DNA from: JBELHR01 sp049607205
GTDB lineage: Bacteria > Bacteroidota > Bacteroidia > Flavobacteriales > Flavobacteriaceae
Direction: 5' to 3'
Length of the DNA: 36,197 nt
NCBI GenBank assembly: GCA_049607205.1
Contig: JBMYWH010000023.1
Span: forward strand, 1 to 36,197
The position numbers and the translations under genes are program-made. Shown piece after piece: positions 24,322-32,277 of the stretch. Below the pieces are notes generated by a model. The model did no database searches and was not told the origin of the DNA. It saw only the letters and a program-made list of their open reading frames with translations. The stretch's first letter is position 1; the number at the start of each line of letters is the position of its first letter.

Positions 24322-25029
24322 TTAGTTTTCTACCACAGTACCAATTGGAGCACCGTTCATTAATTTTTCTAAGTTTCCTGGAGTGTTCATATCGAACACT
24401 ACGATAGGCAATTTATTTTCTTCACTTAAGGTGAAAGCAGTCATGTCCATCACTTTTAAGTTCTTTTCAATTACATCTTTAAAGGTAATATTTTCAAATT
24501 TAATTGCATCTTCGTTCTTTTCAGGATCTGAAGAATAGATACCATCTACGCGAGTTCCTTTCAAAATAGCATCAGCAGATATTTCAATAGCTCTAAGTAC
24601 AGCTGCAGTATCTGTTGTGAAATAAGGGTTTCCAGTTCCAGCTCCGAATATTACTACACGTCCTTTCTCTAGGTGTCTAACCGCTTTGCGCTTGATAAAG
24701 GGTTCAGCAACCTGTTCCATTTTGATAGCGGTTTGAAGTCTGGTTTTGATTCCCGCATCTTCTAAAGCACTTTGAAGTGCCAATCCATTTATACAAGTCG
24801 CTAACATTCCCATGTAATCACCTTGTACTCTGTCCATTCCATTACTAGCACCAGCTACACCTCTAAAGATGTTTCCTCCACCAATTACAATTGCGACCTG
24901 TATACCTTGGTCGACAACGGCTTTGATATCCTGAGCATATTCGGCTAGTCTTAAAGGGTCTATACCATAATTACGGGTTCCCATTAAGGCTTCACCACTA
25001 AGTTTTAAAAGTATTCTCTTGTATTGCAT
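24322..25029 (-). CDS. pyrH: Uridylate kinase (UMP kinase)
   Basis: Phosphorylates UMP to UDP; amino-acid-kinase family, not the eukaryotic type. It is 235 residues from the ATG at 25029 (MQYKRILLKLSGEALMG). The longer reading to 25050 overlaps the -7 box and is rejected. Motifs: KLSGEAL (phosphate binding), VIGGGNIFRG, DYMGMLATCINGLALQ, FGAGTGNPYFTTDTAA (UMP/UTP region) and LKGTRVDGIYSSDPEKN. Leads the pyrH-frr operon. Confidence 0.97.
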   Translation of the reverse strand: MQYKRILLKLSGEALMGTRNYGIDPLRLAEYAQDIKAVVDQGIQVAIVIGGGNIFRGVAGASNGMDRVQGDYMGMLATCINGLALQSALEDAGIKTRLQTAIKMEQVAEPFIKRKAVRHLEKGRVVIFGAGTGNPYFTTDTAAVLRAIEISADAILKGTRVDGIYSSDPEKNEDAIKFENITFKDVIEKNLKVMDMTAFTLSEENKLPIVVFDMNTPGNLEKLMNGAPIGTVVEN

Positions 25030-25047
25030 TTCAAAAAATAAGTTTGG

Positions 25048-25055
25048 CAAATATA
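25048..25055 (-). promoter_or_regulatory. -7 box of pyrH-frr
   Basis: Read on the minus strand, TATATTTG is a perfect match, 18 nt before the ATG at 25029. No -33 TTG at normal spacing was found. Confidence 0.55.
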
Positions 25056-25115
25056 CTATTTTTCCAAATAGTTTTTTAAGTTTAATACGTTTATCAACTG
25101 ACTAAAATTATACTT

Positions 25116-26228
25116 ATGCCCTCCTTAAAAAAAGAAAGACTTATATCTATTGATGTGTTAAGAGGTCTTACCATTTGTCTTATGATTATTGTGAACAATC
25201 CGGGGAGTTGGTCTTTTGTTTATCCTCCTTTAAGGCATGCTTCTTGGGATGGTTATACCCCTACGGATTTAGTTTTTCCATTTTTTATGTTCATCATTGG
25301 GCTTTCTATGTACATTAGTTTTTCCGGATTAAAAGATCCAGATAAGAAGATGTTGAGTATAAAGGTGCTTAAAAGGGCTGCCTGGATTATTGGTTTTGGT
25401 CTCTTTTTGAATGCATTTCCATATTTCGATTTTGAAAACTTAAGAATTTATGGAGTACTTCAAAGAATTGGTTTGGCTTATTTGTTTGCGGGGCTCATGG
25501 TTGTTTGGTTCAACAAGAGGTGGCTTCAATGGTCAGTTCTGTTATTGCTCTTTGGCTATTGGGGCTTATTGTTTTTAAGCCCTTGGGATGGACCTTTAAC
25601 TTTAGAAGGGAATCTCGTTAGGTTTGTGGATCTTAAACTTCTTGGAGAAGCACATATTTATGGAGGATATGGAATTCCTTTTGATCCTGAAGGTCTGGTT
25701 TCAACGCTACCAAGTATCGCTAGTATTTTGTTGGGATATTTCGTGGCTAAATCTGTGCTTAGTCAAGTTGGGACCAAGCAAAAAGTTTCAAAGCTATTAA
25801 TATTAGGAGGAATTTTACTTATTTTAGGAATGATTTGGAATACGTGGTTCCCGATCAATAAACCTATTTGGTCTAGTTCTTATGTTCTAATTACTACTGG
25901 TTGGGGCGCTATCGTATTGGGAGTATTGATGTATATTATTGATATTTTGAACTGGAAAACATGGGCTAAGCCTTTTGTTCATTATGGTAGGAACCCTTTG
26001 TTTATTTATTTACTATCTGGTATTTATATTTCCAGCATATCAAGCCTTATTCAGGTAAGAAACGGGGAAGGAGTAGAGGTGAGTTTTTATAATTATATGT
26101 ATACAGATTGGTTTGCTTCATGGGCGGGTCCAATGAATGGTAGTTTATTATTTGCTCTTAGTCAAGCCGTGCTTTTCTGGGCCGTTGCCTATTTATTATA
26201 CAGGAAAAATATCATTATTAAGGTGTAA
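25116..26228 (+). CDS. HGSNAT-like (DUF5009) membrane acyltransferase
   Basis: Polytopic membrane protein of 370 residues with about 10 helices, related to heparan-alpha-glucosaminide N-acetyltransferase and to bacterial DUF5009/DUF1624 proteins. The N-terminal signature RLISIDVLRGLTICLMIIVN and the following LRHASWDGYTPTDLVFPFFM are diagnostic; the His in LRHASW corresponds to the likely acetyl-carrying residue. PFVHYGRNPLFIYLLSG near residue 290 is another family block. It probably transfers an acetyl group across the membrane to an amino sugar (family knowledge; substrate unknown). It is a single plus-strand gene between pyrH and tsf, with no obvious -7 box, sharing a bidirectional terminator with tsf. 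Confidence 0.88.
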   Translation: MPSLKKERLISIDVLRGLTICLMIIVNNPGSWSFVYPPLRHASWDGYTPTDLVFPFFMFIIGLSMYISFSGLKDPDKKMLSIKVLKRAAWIIGFGLFLNAFPYFDFENLRIYGVLQRIGLAYLFAGLMVVWFNKRWLQWSVLLLLFGYWGLLFLSPWDGPLTLEGNLVRFVDLKLLGEAHIYGGYGIPFDPEGLVSTLPSIASILLGYFVAKSVLSQVGTKQKVSKLLILGGILLILGMIWNTWFPINKPIWSSSYVLITTGWGAIVLGVLMYIIDILNWKTWAKPFVHYGRNPLFIYLLSGIYISSISSLIQVRNGEGVEVSFYNYMYTDWFASWAGPMNGSLLFALSQAVLFWAVAYLLYRKNIIIKV

Positions 26229-26249
26229 GATGCTTAAGTCATAAAACAA

Positions 26250-26276
26250 AAAAGCCTTCCCATTGGGAAGGCTTTT
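26250..26276. terminator. Bidirectional intrinsic terminator between the acyltransferase gene and tsf
   Basis: A perfect 12-bp stem (26250-26261 with 26265-26276) and a 3-nt loop, with A-rich and T-rich flanks so that it works for both convergent genes. The U-tract is better for tsf. Confidence 0.9.
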
Positions 26277-26296
26277 CTATATAAAGTGAAAAGGAA

Positions 26297-27118
26297 TTAA
26301 CCTAAAGCTACTCTTGAGAAAGCAACAACTTCAACATCACCTAATGTTTTCACGTATTGAGCAACAGTTTGTTTGTTGTCTTTGATGAACATTTGGTTTA
26401 CTAAAGTATTATCCTTCATGAAACGCTTGATCTTACCTTTAGCGATGTTGTCTAACATAGCCTCTGGCTTACCTTCTGCACGTAATTGCTCTTTTGCAAT
26501 TTCGATTTCTTTTTCAATTGTAGCAGCATCAACACCTTCCTCGTTTAACGCGATTGGGTTCATAGCTGCTGCTTGCATTGCAACATCTTTAGCTACAACA
26601 TCAGCACCTTCAACCGCAGCTGAAAGACCTACTAATGTAGCAATTTTGTTACCTGCATGGATGTAAGATCCTACAAATGGAGCTTCAACTCTTGAGAAAG
26701 CACCGATTTCTAATTTCTCACCAATTACACCTGTTTGCTCGATTAATTTTTCAGCAACACTCATTCCTTCGAATTGAGCAGCTAAGAAATCTTCTTTAGT
26801 TGCATGGTTTACTGCTTCGTTTGCTAAGCTTTTAGCAAGAGCAACGAAGTTATCGTTTTTCCCTACGAAATCAGTTTCACATCCTAAAACGATAGATACA
26901 CCTACAGTATTGTCTCCGTTCACAACTGCGATAGCAGCTCCTTCAGTTGATTCTCTGTCAGCTCTCTTAGCAGCAACTTTTTGTCCTTTTTTTCTAAGAA
27001 CTTCGATAGCTGTGTCAAAATTTCCTTCTGCTTCCACAAGGGCTTTTTTACAGTCCATCATACCAGCTCCAGTTACTTCACGTAATTTTTTTACGTCAGC
27101 GGCGGTAATTTTTGCCAT
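26297..27118 (-). CDS. tsf: Elongation factor Ts
   Basis: Nucleotide exchange factor for EF-Tu. It is 273 residues. The UBA-like N-terminal domain reads TAADVKKLREVTGAGMMDCK; the core has VVLGCETDFVGKND-type sequence (VLGCETDFVGKND at about 75-88). The second half carries HAGNKIATLVGL and DVAMQAAAMNP. Third in line after rplM-rpsI and rpsB, 59 nt downstream of rpsB with a hairpin in the gap. Confidence 0.97.
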   Translation of the reverse strand: MAKITAADVKKLREVTGAGMMDCKKALVEAEGNFDTAIEVLRKKGQKVAAKRADRESTEGAAIAVVNGDNTVGVSIVLGCETDFVGKNDNFVALAKSLANEAVNHATKEDFLAAQFEGMSVAEKLIEQTGVIGEKLEIGAFSRVEAPFVGSYIHAGNKIATLVGLSAAVEGADVVAKDVAMQAAAMNPIALNEEGVDAATIEKEIEIAKEQLRAEGKPEAMLDNIAKGKIKRFMKDNTLVNQMFIKDNKQTVAQYVKTLGDVEVVAFSRVALG

Positions 27119-27136
27119 GTTGTTTAATTTTAAAAG

Positions 27137-27164
27137 ACCCTGTCTAAGAAAACTTAAACAGGGT
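27137..27164 (-). promoter_or_regulatory. Hairpin between rpsB and tsf, possible attenuator
   Basis: A 12-bp stem (27153-27164 with 27137-27148) containing one U-G wobble, with a 4-nt loop. On the minus strand it is followed only by TCTTTTAAAA, a weak U-tract. It is better suited to partial termination or 3' end protection than full termination. Confidence 0.65.
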
Positions 27165-27177
27165 GATTATACTTTAA

Positions 27178-27912
27178 TTATTTTTTTTCTGCTGGTGCTT
27201 CAGTAGTCGCTTTGTCTTTACTCGCTTTGCGATCAGCCAAACCTTCTGCTACAGCATCAGTTAAGAAAGTCATTACCTTGTCAATAGATTTAGATGCATC
27301 ATCATTTGCTGGTACAACGAAATCAATTCCACGAGGATCAGAGTTTGTATCTACCATTGCAAATACAGGGATGTTTAATTTTTGAGCTTCTGCTACTGCA
27401 ATGTGCTCTTTTTTAACATCTACTACAAATAAAGCTCCTGGTAAACGAGTCATATCAGAGATAGAACCTAAATTCTTTTCTAATTTTTCTCTTTGACGGT
27501 TGATTTGTAATTGCTCTCTTTTAGAAAGTGCAGCAAATGAACCATCTTGCTTCATACGATCGATTTGAGCCATTTTCTTAACAGCTTTACGAATCGTTAC
27601 GAAGTTTGTTAACATACCACCTGGCCATCTTTCAGTAATATAAGGCATATTTACTGATCCAGCTCTTTCAGCTACGATGTCCTTAGCTTGTTTTTTTGTA
27701 GCAACAAAAAGGATTTTTCTACCTGAAGCAGCGATTTTTGCCATTGCTTCAGCAGCTTCTTCCATTTTAGCCGCAGTTTTGTAAAGGTCGATAATGTGAA
27801 CACCGTTACGCTCTGTATAAATATACGGAGCCATGTTTGGGTTCCATTTTCTTGTCAAGTGTCCGAAATGTACACCTGCATCCAATAACTCTTGAATTTC
27901 TAATTTTGCCAT
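27178..27912 (-). CDS. rpsB: 30S ribosomal protein S2 (uS2)
   Basis: 244 residues. Diagnostic blocks are LLDAGVHFGHLTRKWNPNMA at the start, RWPGGMLTNFVTIR at about 95, RLPGALFVVDVKKEHIAV at about 155 and DTNSDPRGIDFVVPANDDA at about 190. The C-terminus is a charged Ala/Lys/Glu tail. Encoded 170 nt after rpsI with a structured gap, upstream of tsf as in most bacteria. Confidence 0.98.
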   Translation of the reverse strand: MAKLEIQELLDAGVHFGHLTRKWNPNMAPYIYTERNGVHIIDLYKTAAKMEEAAEAMAKIAASGRKILFVATKKQAKDIVAERAGSVNMPYITERWPGGMLTNFVTIRKAVKKMAQIDRMKQDGSFAALSKREQLQINRQREKLEKNLGSISDMTRLPGALFVVDVKKEHIAVAEAQKLNIPVFAMVDTNSDPRGIDFVVPANDDASKSIDKVMTFLTDAVAEGLADRKASKDKATTEAPAEKK

Positions 27913-28082
27913 TTTAATTTTGTTTACGTTCTCTCTTTAGCAATGTTTAAGTAGCGCGTATTGCGGTCTTAAGCATTTAGATGCTAAACATATCCCTACC
28001 GAAATACGGATATAGTGACAACTTAATTTTAATTTTGTTAAATAAATGTGTTTGTAAAAAACCTCTAATAATCGTAAACGGA
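27913..28082 (-). promoter_or_regulatory. Structured 170-nt rpsI-rpsB intergenic leader
   Basis: No gene fits here. On the minus strand it contains a hairpin at 27990-28013: 6-bp stem (ATATCC/GGATAT), a G-G mismatch, 3 further pairs and a TTCG tetraloop. Just downstream is a second stem-loop near 27971-27988 (GCAT/ATGC core). No TAnnTTTG box was found, so rpsB may depend on readthrough from rplM-rpsI. A ribosomal-protein autoregulatory leader is inferred. Confidence 0.5.
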
Positions 28083-28469
28083 TTAACGTTTCGAGAATTG
28101 GAATTTTTTACGAGCTTTCTTCTGACCGAATTTCTTACGTTCAACCATTCTAGGGTCACGAGTAAGATATCCTTCTGGCTTAAGAATTGATCTGTTTTCA
28201 GCATCAATTTCACATAAAGCTCTAGAAATAGCTAAACGAACTGCTTCTGCTTGTCCTGTAACTCCACCTCCGTTAACATTTATAGTAATGTCAAAAGATT
28301 CTAAGTTTTCAGTTAAAGCTAAAGGAGATTTAACTTTTGATTGTAAAGTAGCTGTAGAGAAATAGTCATTCAACTCTCTTTTGTTTACTACGATGTTTCC
28401 TTTCCCTTCAGATAAGAATACACGTGCAACAGCCTTCTTTCTTCTACCGATTTTGTGTACTGTCTCCAT
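28083..28469 (-). CDS. rpsI: 30S ribosomal protein S9 (uS9)
   Basis: 128 residues. GRRKKAVARVFLSEGKGNIVVN at the start, GGGVTGQAEAVRLAISRAL in the middle and the basic tail DPRMVERKKFGQKKARKKFQ with terminal FSKR are diagnostic. Starts 2 nt after the rplM stop; the pair is the usual L13-S9 operon. Confidence 0.98.
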   Translation of the reverse strand: METVHKIGRRKKAVARVFLSEGKGNIVVNKRELNDYFSTATLQSKVKSPLALTENLESFDITINVNGGGVTGQAEAVRLAISRALCEIDAENRSILKPEGYLTRDPRMVERKKFGQKKARKKFQFSKR

Positions 28470-28471
28470 GA

Positions 28472-28927
28472 TTATTTAAGATCGTTTAGGTTAATAGCAT
28501 TCGGTTTTTGAGCTTCCTGTTGGTGCTCAGCTCCTTCATAAACATAAAGGTTTCTGAAAATAGCAGCTCCTAATTTGTTCTTAGGTAGCATTCCTTTCAC
28601 TGATTTTGAAATCAAGCGAGTTGGATCCTTTTCGAAAACTTCCGTTGCAGTTAATGATCTTTGTCCTCCTGGGTATCCTGTGTGACGGATGTAAGACTTG
28701 TCAGTCCACTTTTTACCAGTTAGGTTAATTTTTTCTGCGTTGATAACAACTACGTTATCTCCACAATCCACGTGAGGTGTGAAGTCAGGTTTGTACTTTC
28801 CTCTAAGTAGTTTTGCTACTTTAGAAGCAAGACGACCCAATGTTTGCCCGTCCGCATCCACAACAACCCACTGCTTGTTTACAGTGTTCTTGTTTGCCGA
28901 TACTGTTTTGTAACTTAATGTGTTCAT
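28472..28927 (-). CDS. rplM: 50S ribosomal protein L13 (uL13)
   Basis: 151 residues. WVVVDADGQTLGRLASKVAK, DFTPHVDCGDNVVVINAEKI, YIRHTGYPGG and KSVKGMLPKNKLG are family signatures in order. First gene of rplM-rpsI, with a consensus promoter and a hairpin in its roughly 50-nt leader. Confidence 0.98.
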   Translation of the reverse strand: MNTLSYKTVSANKNTVNKQWVVVDADGQTLGRLASKVAKLLRGKYKPDFTPHVDCGDNVVVINAEKINLTGKKWTDKSYIRHTGYPGGQRSLTATEVFEKDPTRLISKSVKGMLPKNKLGAAIFRNLYVYEGAEHQQEAQKPNAINLNDLK

Positions 28928-28964
28928 ACACTATTAGCTTTTGTAAATTAAACAATTAATTAGT

Positions 28965-28981
28965 CTCTTAGTTTCTAAGAG
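28965..28981 (-). promoter_or_regulatory. Hairpin at the 5' end of the rplM leader
   Basis: A perfect 7-bp stem (CTCTTAG/CTAAGAG) with a 3-nt loop, beginning about 5 nt downstream of the -7 box, so it would form at the very 5' end of the mRNA. It may protect the transcript or bind L13; which is unknown. Confidence 0.55.
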
Positions 28982-28985
28982 TTTG

Positions 28986-29016
28986 CAAAGATAGAATTAA
29001 TTATTCAGTTGACCAA
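28986..29016 (-). promoter_or_regulatory. Promoter of rplM-rpsI
   Basis: Read on the minus strand, TTG (29014-29016) and TATCTTTG (28986-28993) are 20 nt apart, a full consensus match. The leader to the ATG at 28927 is about 52 nt. Confidence 0.8.
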
Positions 29017-29053
29017 TAGTGGTTTTGGCTTTTTTTTGCAGCCTAAGTTTTTA

Positions 29054-31843
29054 TTAATGAGCATCTAACCAATTTGTTCCTCTGTCCATGTCTACCGAAA
29101 GGGGTATGCTGAGTTCGATGGCTTCTTGCATGAAGTTTTGAATGATGGGTTCCAGTTGTTCTTGCTCTGACTTGGCCAGGTCAAAAACCAATTCATCATG
29201 AACTTGCAACAACATACGAGTTTGGGTCTTGTTTTCATTCAAGTAGGCCTGGATTTTAATCATGGCAATTTTGATGATGTCTGCGGCAGATCCTTGTATA
29301 GGGGCATTGATGGCATTTCTCTCATCCGCTCCTCTTACAATGGCATTTCTAGAATTGATGTTTTTTAAATAACGTCGTCTTCCTAGAATAGTTTCTACAT
29401 AGCCCTGTTCTCTAGCGGTATTAACTTGAGCATCCATATATCCCTTTAAGCTTGGATAGGTGGCATAGTAAGTGTCAATTAATTCTTTGGCCTCTTTGCG
29501 GCTTAAGTTGGTTTGCTGAGAAAGTCCATGGGCGGATACTCCATAAATGATTCCGAAGTTTACGGTTTTTGCCTGAGATCTTTGTTCTTTAGTAACTTCC
29601 TCGAGCGCAACATCAAATACTTTAGCGGCGGTGGCTCTGTGAATGTCTTCTCCTTGATTGAAGGCATCGACTAGCGCAGGATCTCCACTCATATGTGCGA
29701 TTAAACGAAGTTCTATTTGAGAATAATCCGCTGCCATTAATAAGTAATCCTCATTGCGGGCAATAAAAGATTTACGAACTAATTTACCTCTTTCGGTTCT
29801 AATTGGGATGTTCTGAAGGTTAGGATTGTTAGAACTTAATCTTCCCGTTGCTGCTACAGCTTGACTATAGGTAGTATGTACATGACCTGTTTGAGTGTTT
29901 ACTTCATTAGGAAGTGCGGTTACATAAGTGTTGTTGAGTTTCACAAGTCCTCTATATTCCTGTATGCATCTCACAATCTCATGCTCTGCGGCGAGTTTAC
30001 TTAAAATGTCTTCAGAAGTAGCGTACTGTCCTGTTTTAGTCTTTTTAGGTTTCTCTACCAACTGCATATTTTCAAAAAGAACTACTCCAAGTTGTTTAGG
30101 GGAAGCGATATTGAAAGATTCTCCTGCCAACTCATAAATGCGTTGCTCAAGTTTTGTGATATCCTCACTGAGTACAACAGAGAGTTCTTTTAAATAGGCC
30201 GTATCTAAATTGATTCCTTCTAATTCCATTTGTCCGAGTACGCGAACTAAAGGCATCTCGATTTCTCTAAAGAGTTTCGCGAGTTGATCCTTGTTCATCT
30301 CTGATTCAAAATGTTGTTTCAGCTGATAAATTACGGTAGCACGCTGTCCTTGATAATCGGATCTGGATTTAAGATCGAGATCTAACATCGATTTGCGTTT
30401 TTTGCCTTTGCCTAATAAGTCGTTTAAATCGGTCATTCGAAGATTTAAATAATTGTCGGCGAGAAGGTCAAGATTATGTCTTAAATCTGGATTGATCAGA
30501 TAATGGGCGATCATCGTGTCAAATAGGGTACCTTTCAAATTGATACCATAACGCATCAGTAGTTTATACTGCTCTTTAAGGTCATGACCAATTTTAGATG
30601 TGAGAGGATTTTCTAATATTGGTTTAAGTAATTCTAAGAAAGATTCCTTATGCTCTTGCAAAGGGATAAAATAGGAGCTTCCTGCTGCATAACTTATAGA
30701 AATTCCAAGCAGCTCTGCGTTCATGATGTTTTCTTCACTAAAAGAGAGGTCTATACAGAATTCTGATTGTTGTGTTAGCTTTTTTACCAATAACTTAAGT
30801 CCAAAAGGGCTATCTATATATTGAAAGGCATTAGCCTCTTGCTTGCTTTCTTGTGCTGTTGCTCCAGCACCTGATCCTGCTGTAAATAAATCTAGTTGAG
30901 GATCGTTAGAGCTAATTTGAGTTTTGGTTTCAGGGGATGCTTCAATGTTAGAAGATTCCGAACTGGCAAACATCTTTTTTAAGGTATCAGAAAGTCTTCT
31001 GAATTCTAGTTCTTGAAATAGGGCTTCTGTCTTTTGAAGATCAGGAGCGGTCAGTTTATAGTCTTCGGCGTGAAAGGTTACAGGACAATCTAATAAGATG
31101 GTTGCAAGTTCTTTAGAAAGCAGTCCAAGTTCTTTGTTTGCCTCTACCTTCTCTTTCATCTTTCCTTTGAGCTCATGGGTGTGGGCTAAGAGTCCTTCCA
31201 TAGAACCGTAGGCTTTGATGAATTTCTTGGCGGTTTTATCCCCGACACCAGGAAGTCCTGGGATATTATCCACAGCATCTCCCATCATTCCTAAATAGTC
31301 AATCACCTGCAAAGGATTGTCTACTTCAAATTTATCTTTAACCTGTTCGACTCCCCAAATTTCTATACCATTACCCATTCTAGCCGGGCGGTACATAAAT
31401 ATATGTTCTGAAACCAATTGGGCATAATCCTTATCGGGCGTAACCATATAAACATCAAAATCTTCTTTTTCGGCTTGCTTGGCCAGCGTTCCAATCAAAT
31501 CATCAGCCTCTATTCCTGCAACTTCCACTACAGGGATGTTCATAGCCTCTAAAAGCTCCTTAATATAAGGTACGGCAATTTTAATGGCTTCGGGTGTTTC
31601 TTGGCGATTGGCTTTATATTCAGGAAAGGCTTCTGATCTTGCAGAAGAACCTCCTTTGTCAAAGGCCACTGCTAATAGATCTGGCTTTTCCTTTCGTATC
31701 ACTTCAAATAAAGAGTTGGTAAAGCCTAAGATAGCCGAAGTATCCATCCCTTTGGAATTGATACGAGGGTTCTTGATAAAGGCATAATAACCTCTAAAGA
31801 TTAAAGCGAATGCATCGAGTAAAAAGACTTTTTGACGTGCCAT
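29054..31843 (-). CDS. polA: DNA polymerase I, proofreading site apparently degraded
   Basis: Gap filling and Okazaki-primer removal. It is 929 residues with three domains. The 5' nuclease (1-290) is intact: Asp10, AFDKG, IEADDLIGTLA, TPDKDYAQLV and the helix-hairpin GLPGVGDKTA. The 3'-5' exonuclease domain (about 340-520) aligns with E. coli but has lost key carboxylates: D365-L-S367 in place of DxE, Gln425 in place of the motif II Asp, and Arg501 in place of the motif III Asp (Tyr497 kept). The polymerase domain is intact: ADYSQIELR (Asp706), RSQAKTVNFGIIYG with Lys759 and Phe763, and VHDELVFD (Asp883). It is monocistronic and divergent from the thioredoxin-fold gene. Confidence 0.96.
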   Translation of the reverse strand: MARQKVFLLDAFALIFRGYYAFIKNPRINSKGMDTSAILGFTNSLFEVIRKEKPDLLAVAFDKGGSSARSEAFPEYKANRQETPEAIKIAVPYIKELLEAMNIPVVEVAGIEADDLIGTLAKQAEKEDFDVYMVTPDKDYAQLVSEHIFMYRPARMGNGIEIWGVEQVKDKFEVDNPLQVIDYLGMMGDAVDNIPGLPGVGDKTAKKFIKAYGSMEGLLAHTHELKGKMKEKVEANKELGLLSKELATILLDCPVTFHAEDYKLTAPDLQKTEALFQELEFRRLSDTLKKMFASSESSNIEASPETKTQISSNDPQLDLFTAGSGAGATAQESKQEANAFQYIDSPFGLKLLVKKLTQQSEFCIDLSFSEENIMNAELLGISISYAAGSSYFIPLQEHKESFLELLKPILENPLTSKIGHDLKEQYKLLMRYGINLKGTLFDTMIAHYLINPDLRHNLDLLADNYLNLRMTDLNDLLGKGKKRKSMLDLDLKSRSDYQGQRATVIYQLKQHFESEMNKDQLAKLFREIEMPLVRVLGQMELEGINLDTAYLKELSVVLSEDITKLEQRIYELAGESFNIASPKQLGVVLFENMQLVEKPKKTKTGQYATSEDILSKLAAEHEIVRCIQEYRGLVKLNNTYVTALPNEVNTQTGHVHTTYSQAVAATGRLSSNNPNLQNIPIRTERGKLVRKSFIARNEDYLLMAADYSQIELRLIAHMSGDPALVDAFNQGEDIHRATAAKVFDVALEEVTKEQRSQAKTVNFGIIYGVSAHGLSQQTNLSRKEAKELIDTYYATYPSLKGYMDAQVNTAREQGYVETILGRRRYLKNINSRNAIVRGADERNAINAPIQGSAADIIKIAMIKIQAYLNENKTQTRMLLQVHDELVFDLAKSEQEQLEPIIQNFMQEAIELSIPLSVDMDRGTNWLDAH

Positions 31844-31935
31844 AGAAACTTAAAATTGGATTGGATGTAAATGTACATAAAAGCAAAAGACTATTAAAAG
31901 AATGCTAAAATTTAGCCTTGTGAGGGATGGTTTTT

Positions 31936-31964
31936 TTGTAAATCGCATAATTACAGTATATTGC
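31936..31964 (+). promoter_or_regulatory. Possible promoter of the thioredoxin-fold gene
   Basis: TTG (31936-31938) and TATATTGC (31957-31964), 18 nt apart; the -7 differs from TAnnTTTG in the last two positions. It lies 19 nt before the ATG at 31984. Confidence 0.4.
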
Positions 31965-31983
31965 GGTGATAAAAATAAGTAAA

Positions 31984-32277
31984 ATGGCAAAATTCGGAGA
32001 GATTGTAGGGGAGCCAACACCCGTTTTAATCGACTTTTATTTTGAATTACAAGAAGAAGAAAATGACGCCTCTGTATTGAGAGATGTTGCTGCTGCGCTT
32101 GGAGATCGAGCTAAGGTGGTTAAAATTGATATTCAAAAGAATCAAGATCTTGCTGCGGCATTGAAGGTAAAGGCTAATCCTACATTTATGATTTATAAAT
32201 CAGGAGAGCTTATTTGGAGAAAAACTGGAGATGTTCAAGCTAATGATCTAATTTCTACGGTAGAGCAATACGTCTAA
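31984..32277 (+). CDS. Thioredoxin-fold protein without CxxC
   Basis: 97 residues from the ATG at 31984 (an in-frame GTG at 31966 is less likely). The fold pattern is thioredoxin: TPVLIDFYFE for strand 3, KVVKIDIQKN, then ALKVKANPTFMIYKSGE with the cis-Pro at residue 66. Where thioredoxin has WCGPC this protein has LQEEE, so there are no Cys residues and no redox activity by the usual mechanism. A chaperone-like or protein-binding role is inferred. It converges on the deacetylase gene with a 4-nt overlap, and no terminator hairpin was seen. Confidence 0.85.
   Translation: MAKFGEIVGEPTPVLIDFYFELQEEENDASVLRDVAAALGDRAKVVKIDIQKNQDLAAALKVKANPTFMIYKSGELIWRKTGDVQANDLISTVEQYV

Noticed and set aside
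26373..27206. Two plus-strand ORFs opposite tsf
   Set aside because: tsf is unmistakable on the minus strand; these are antisense shadows.
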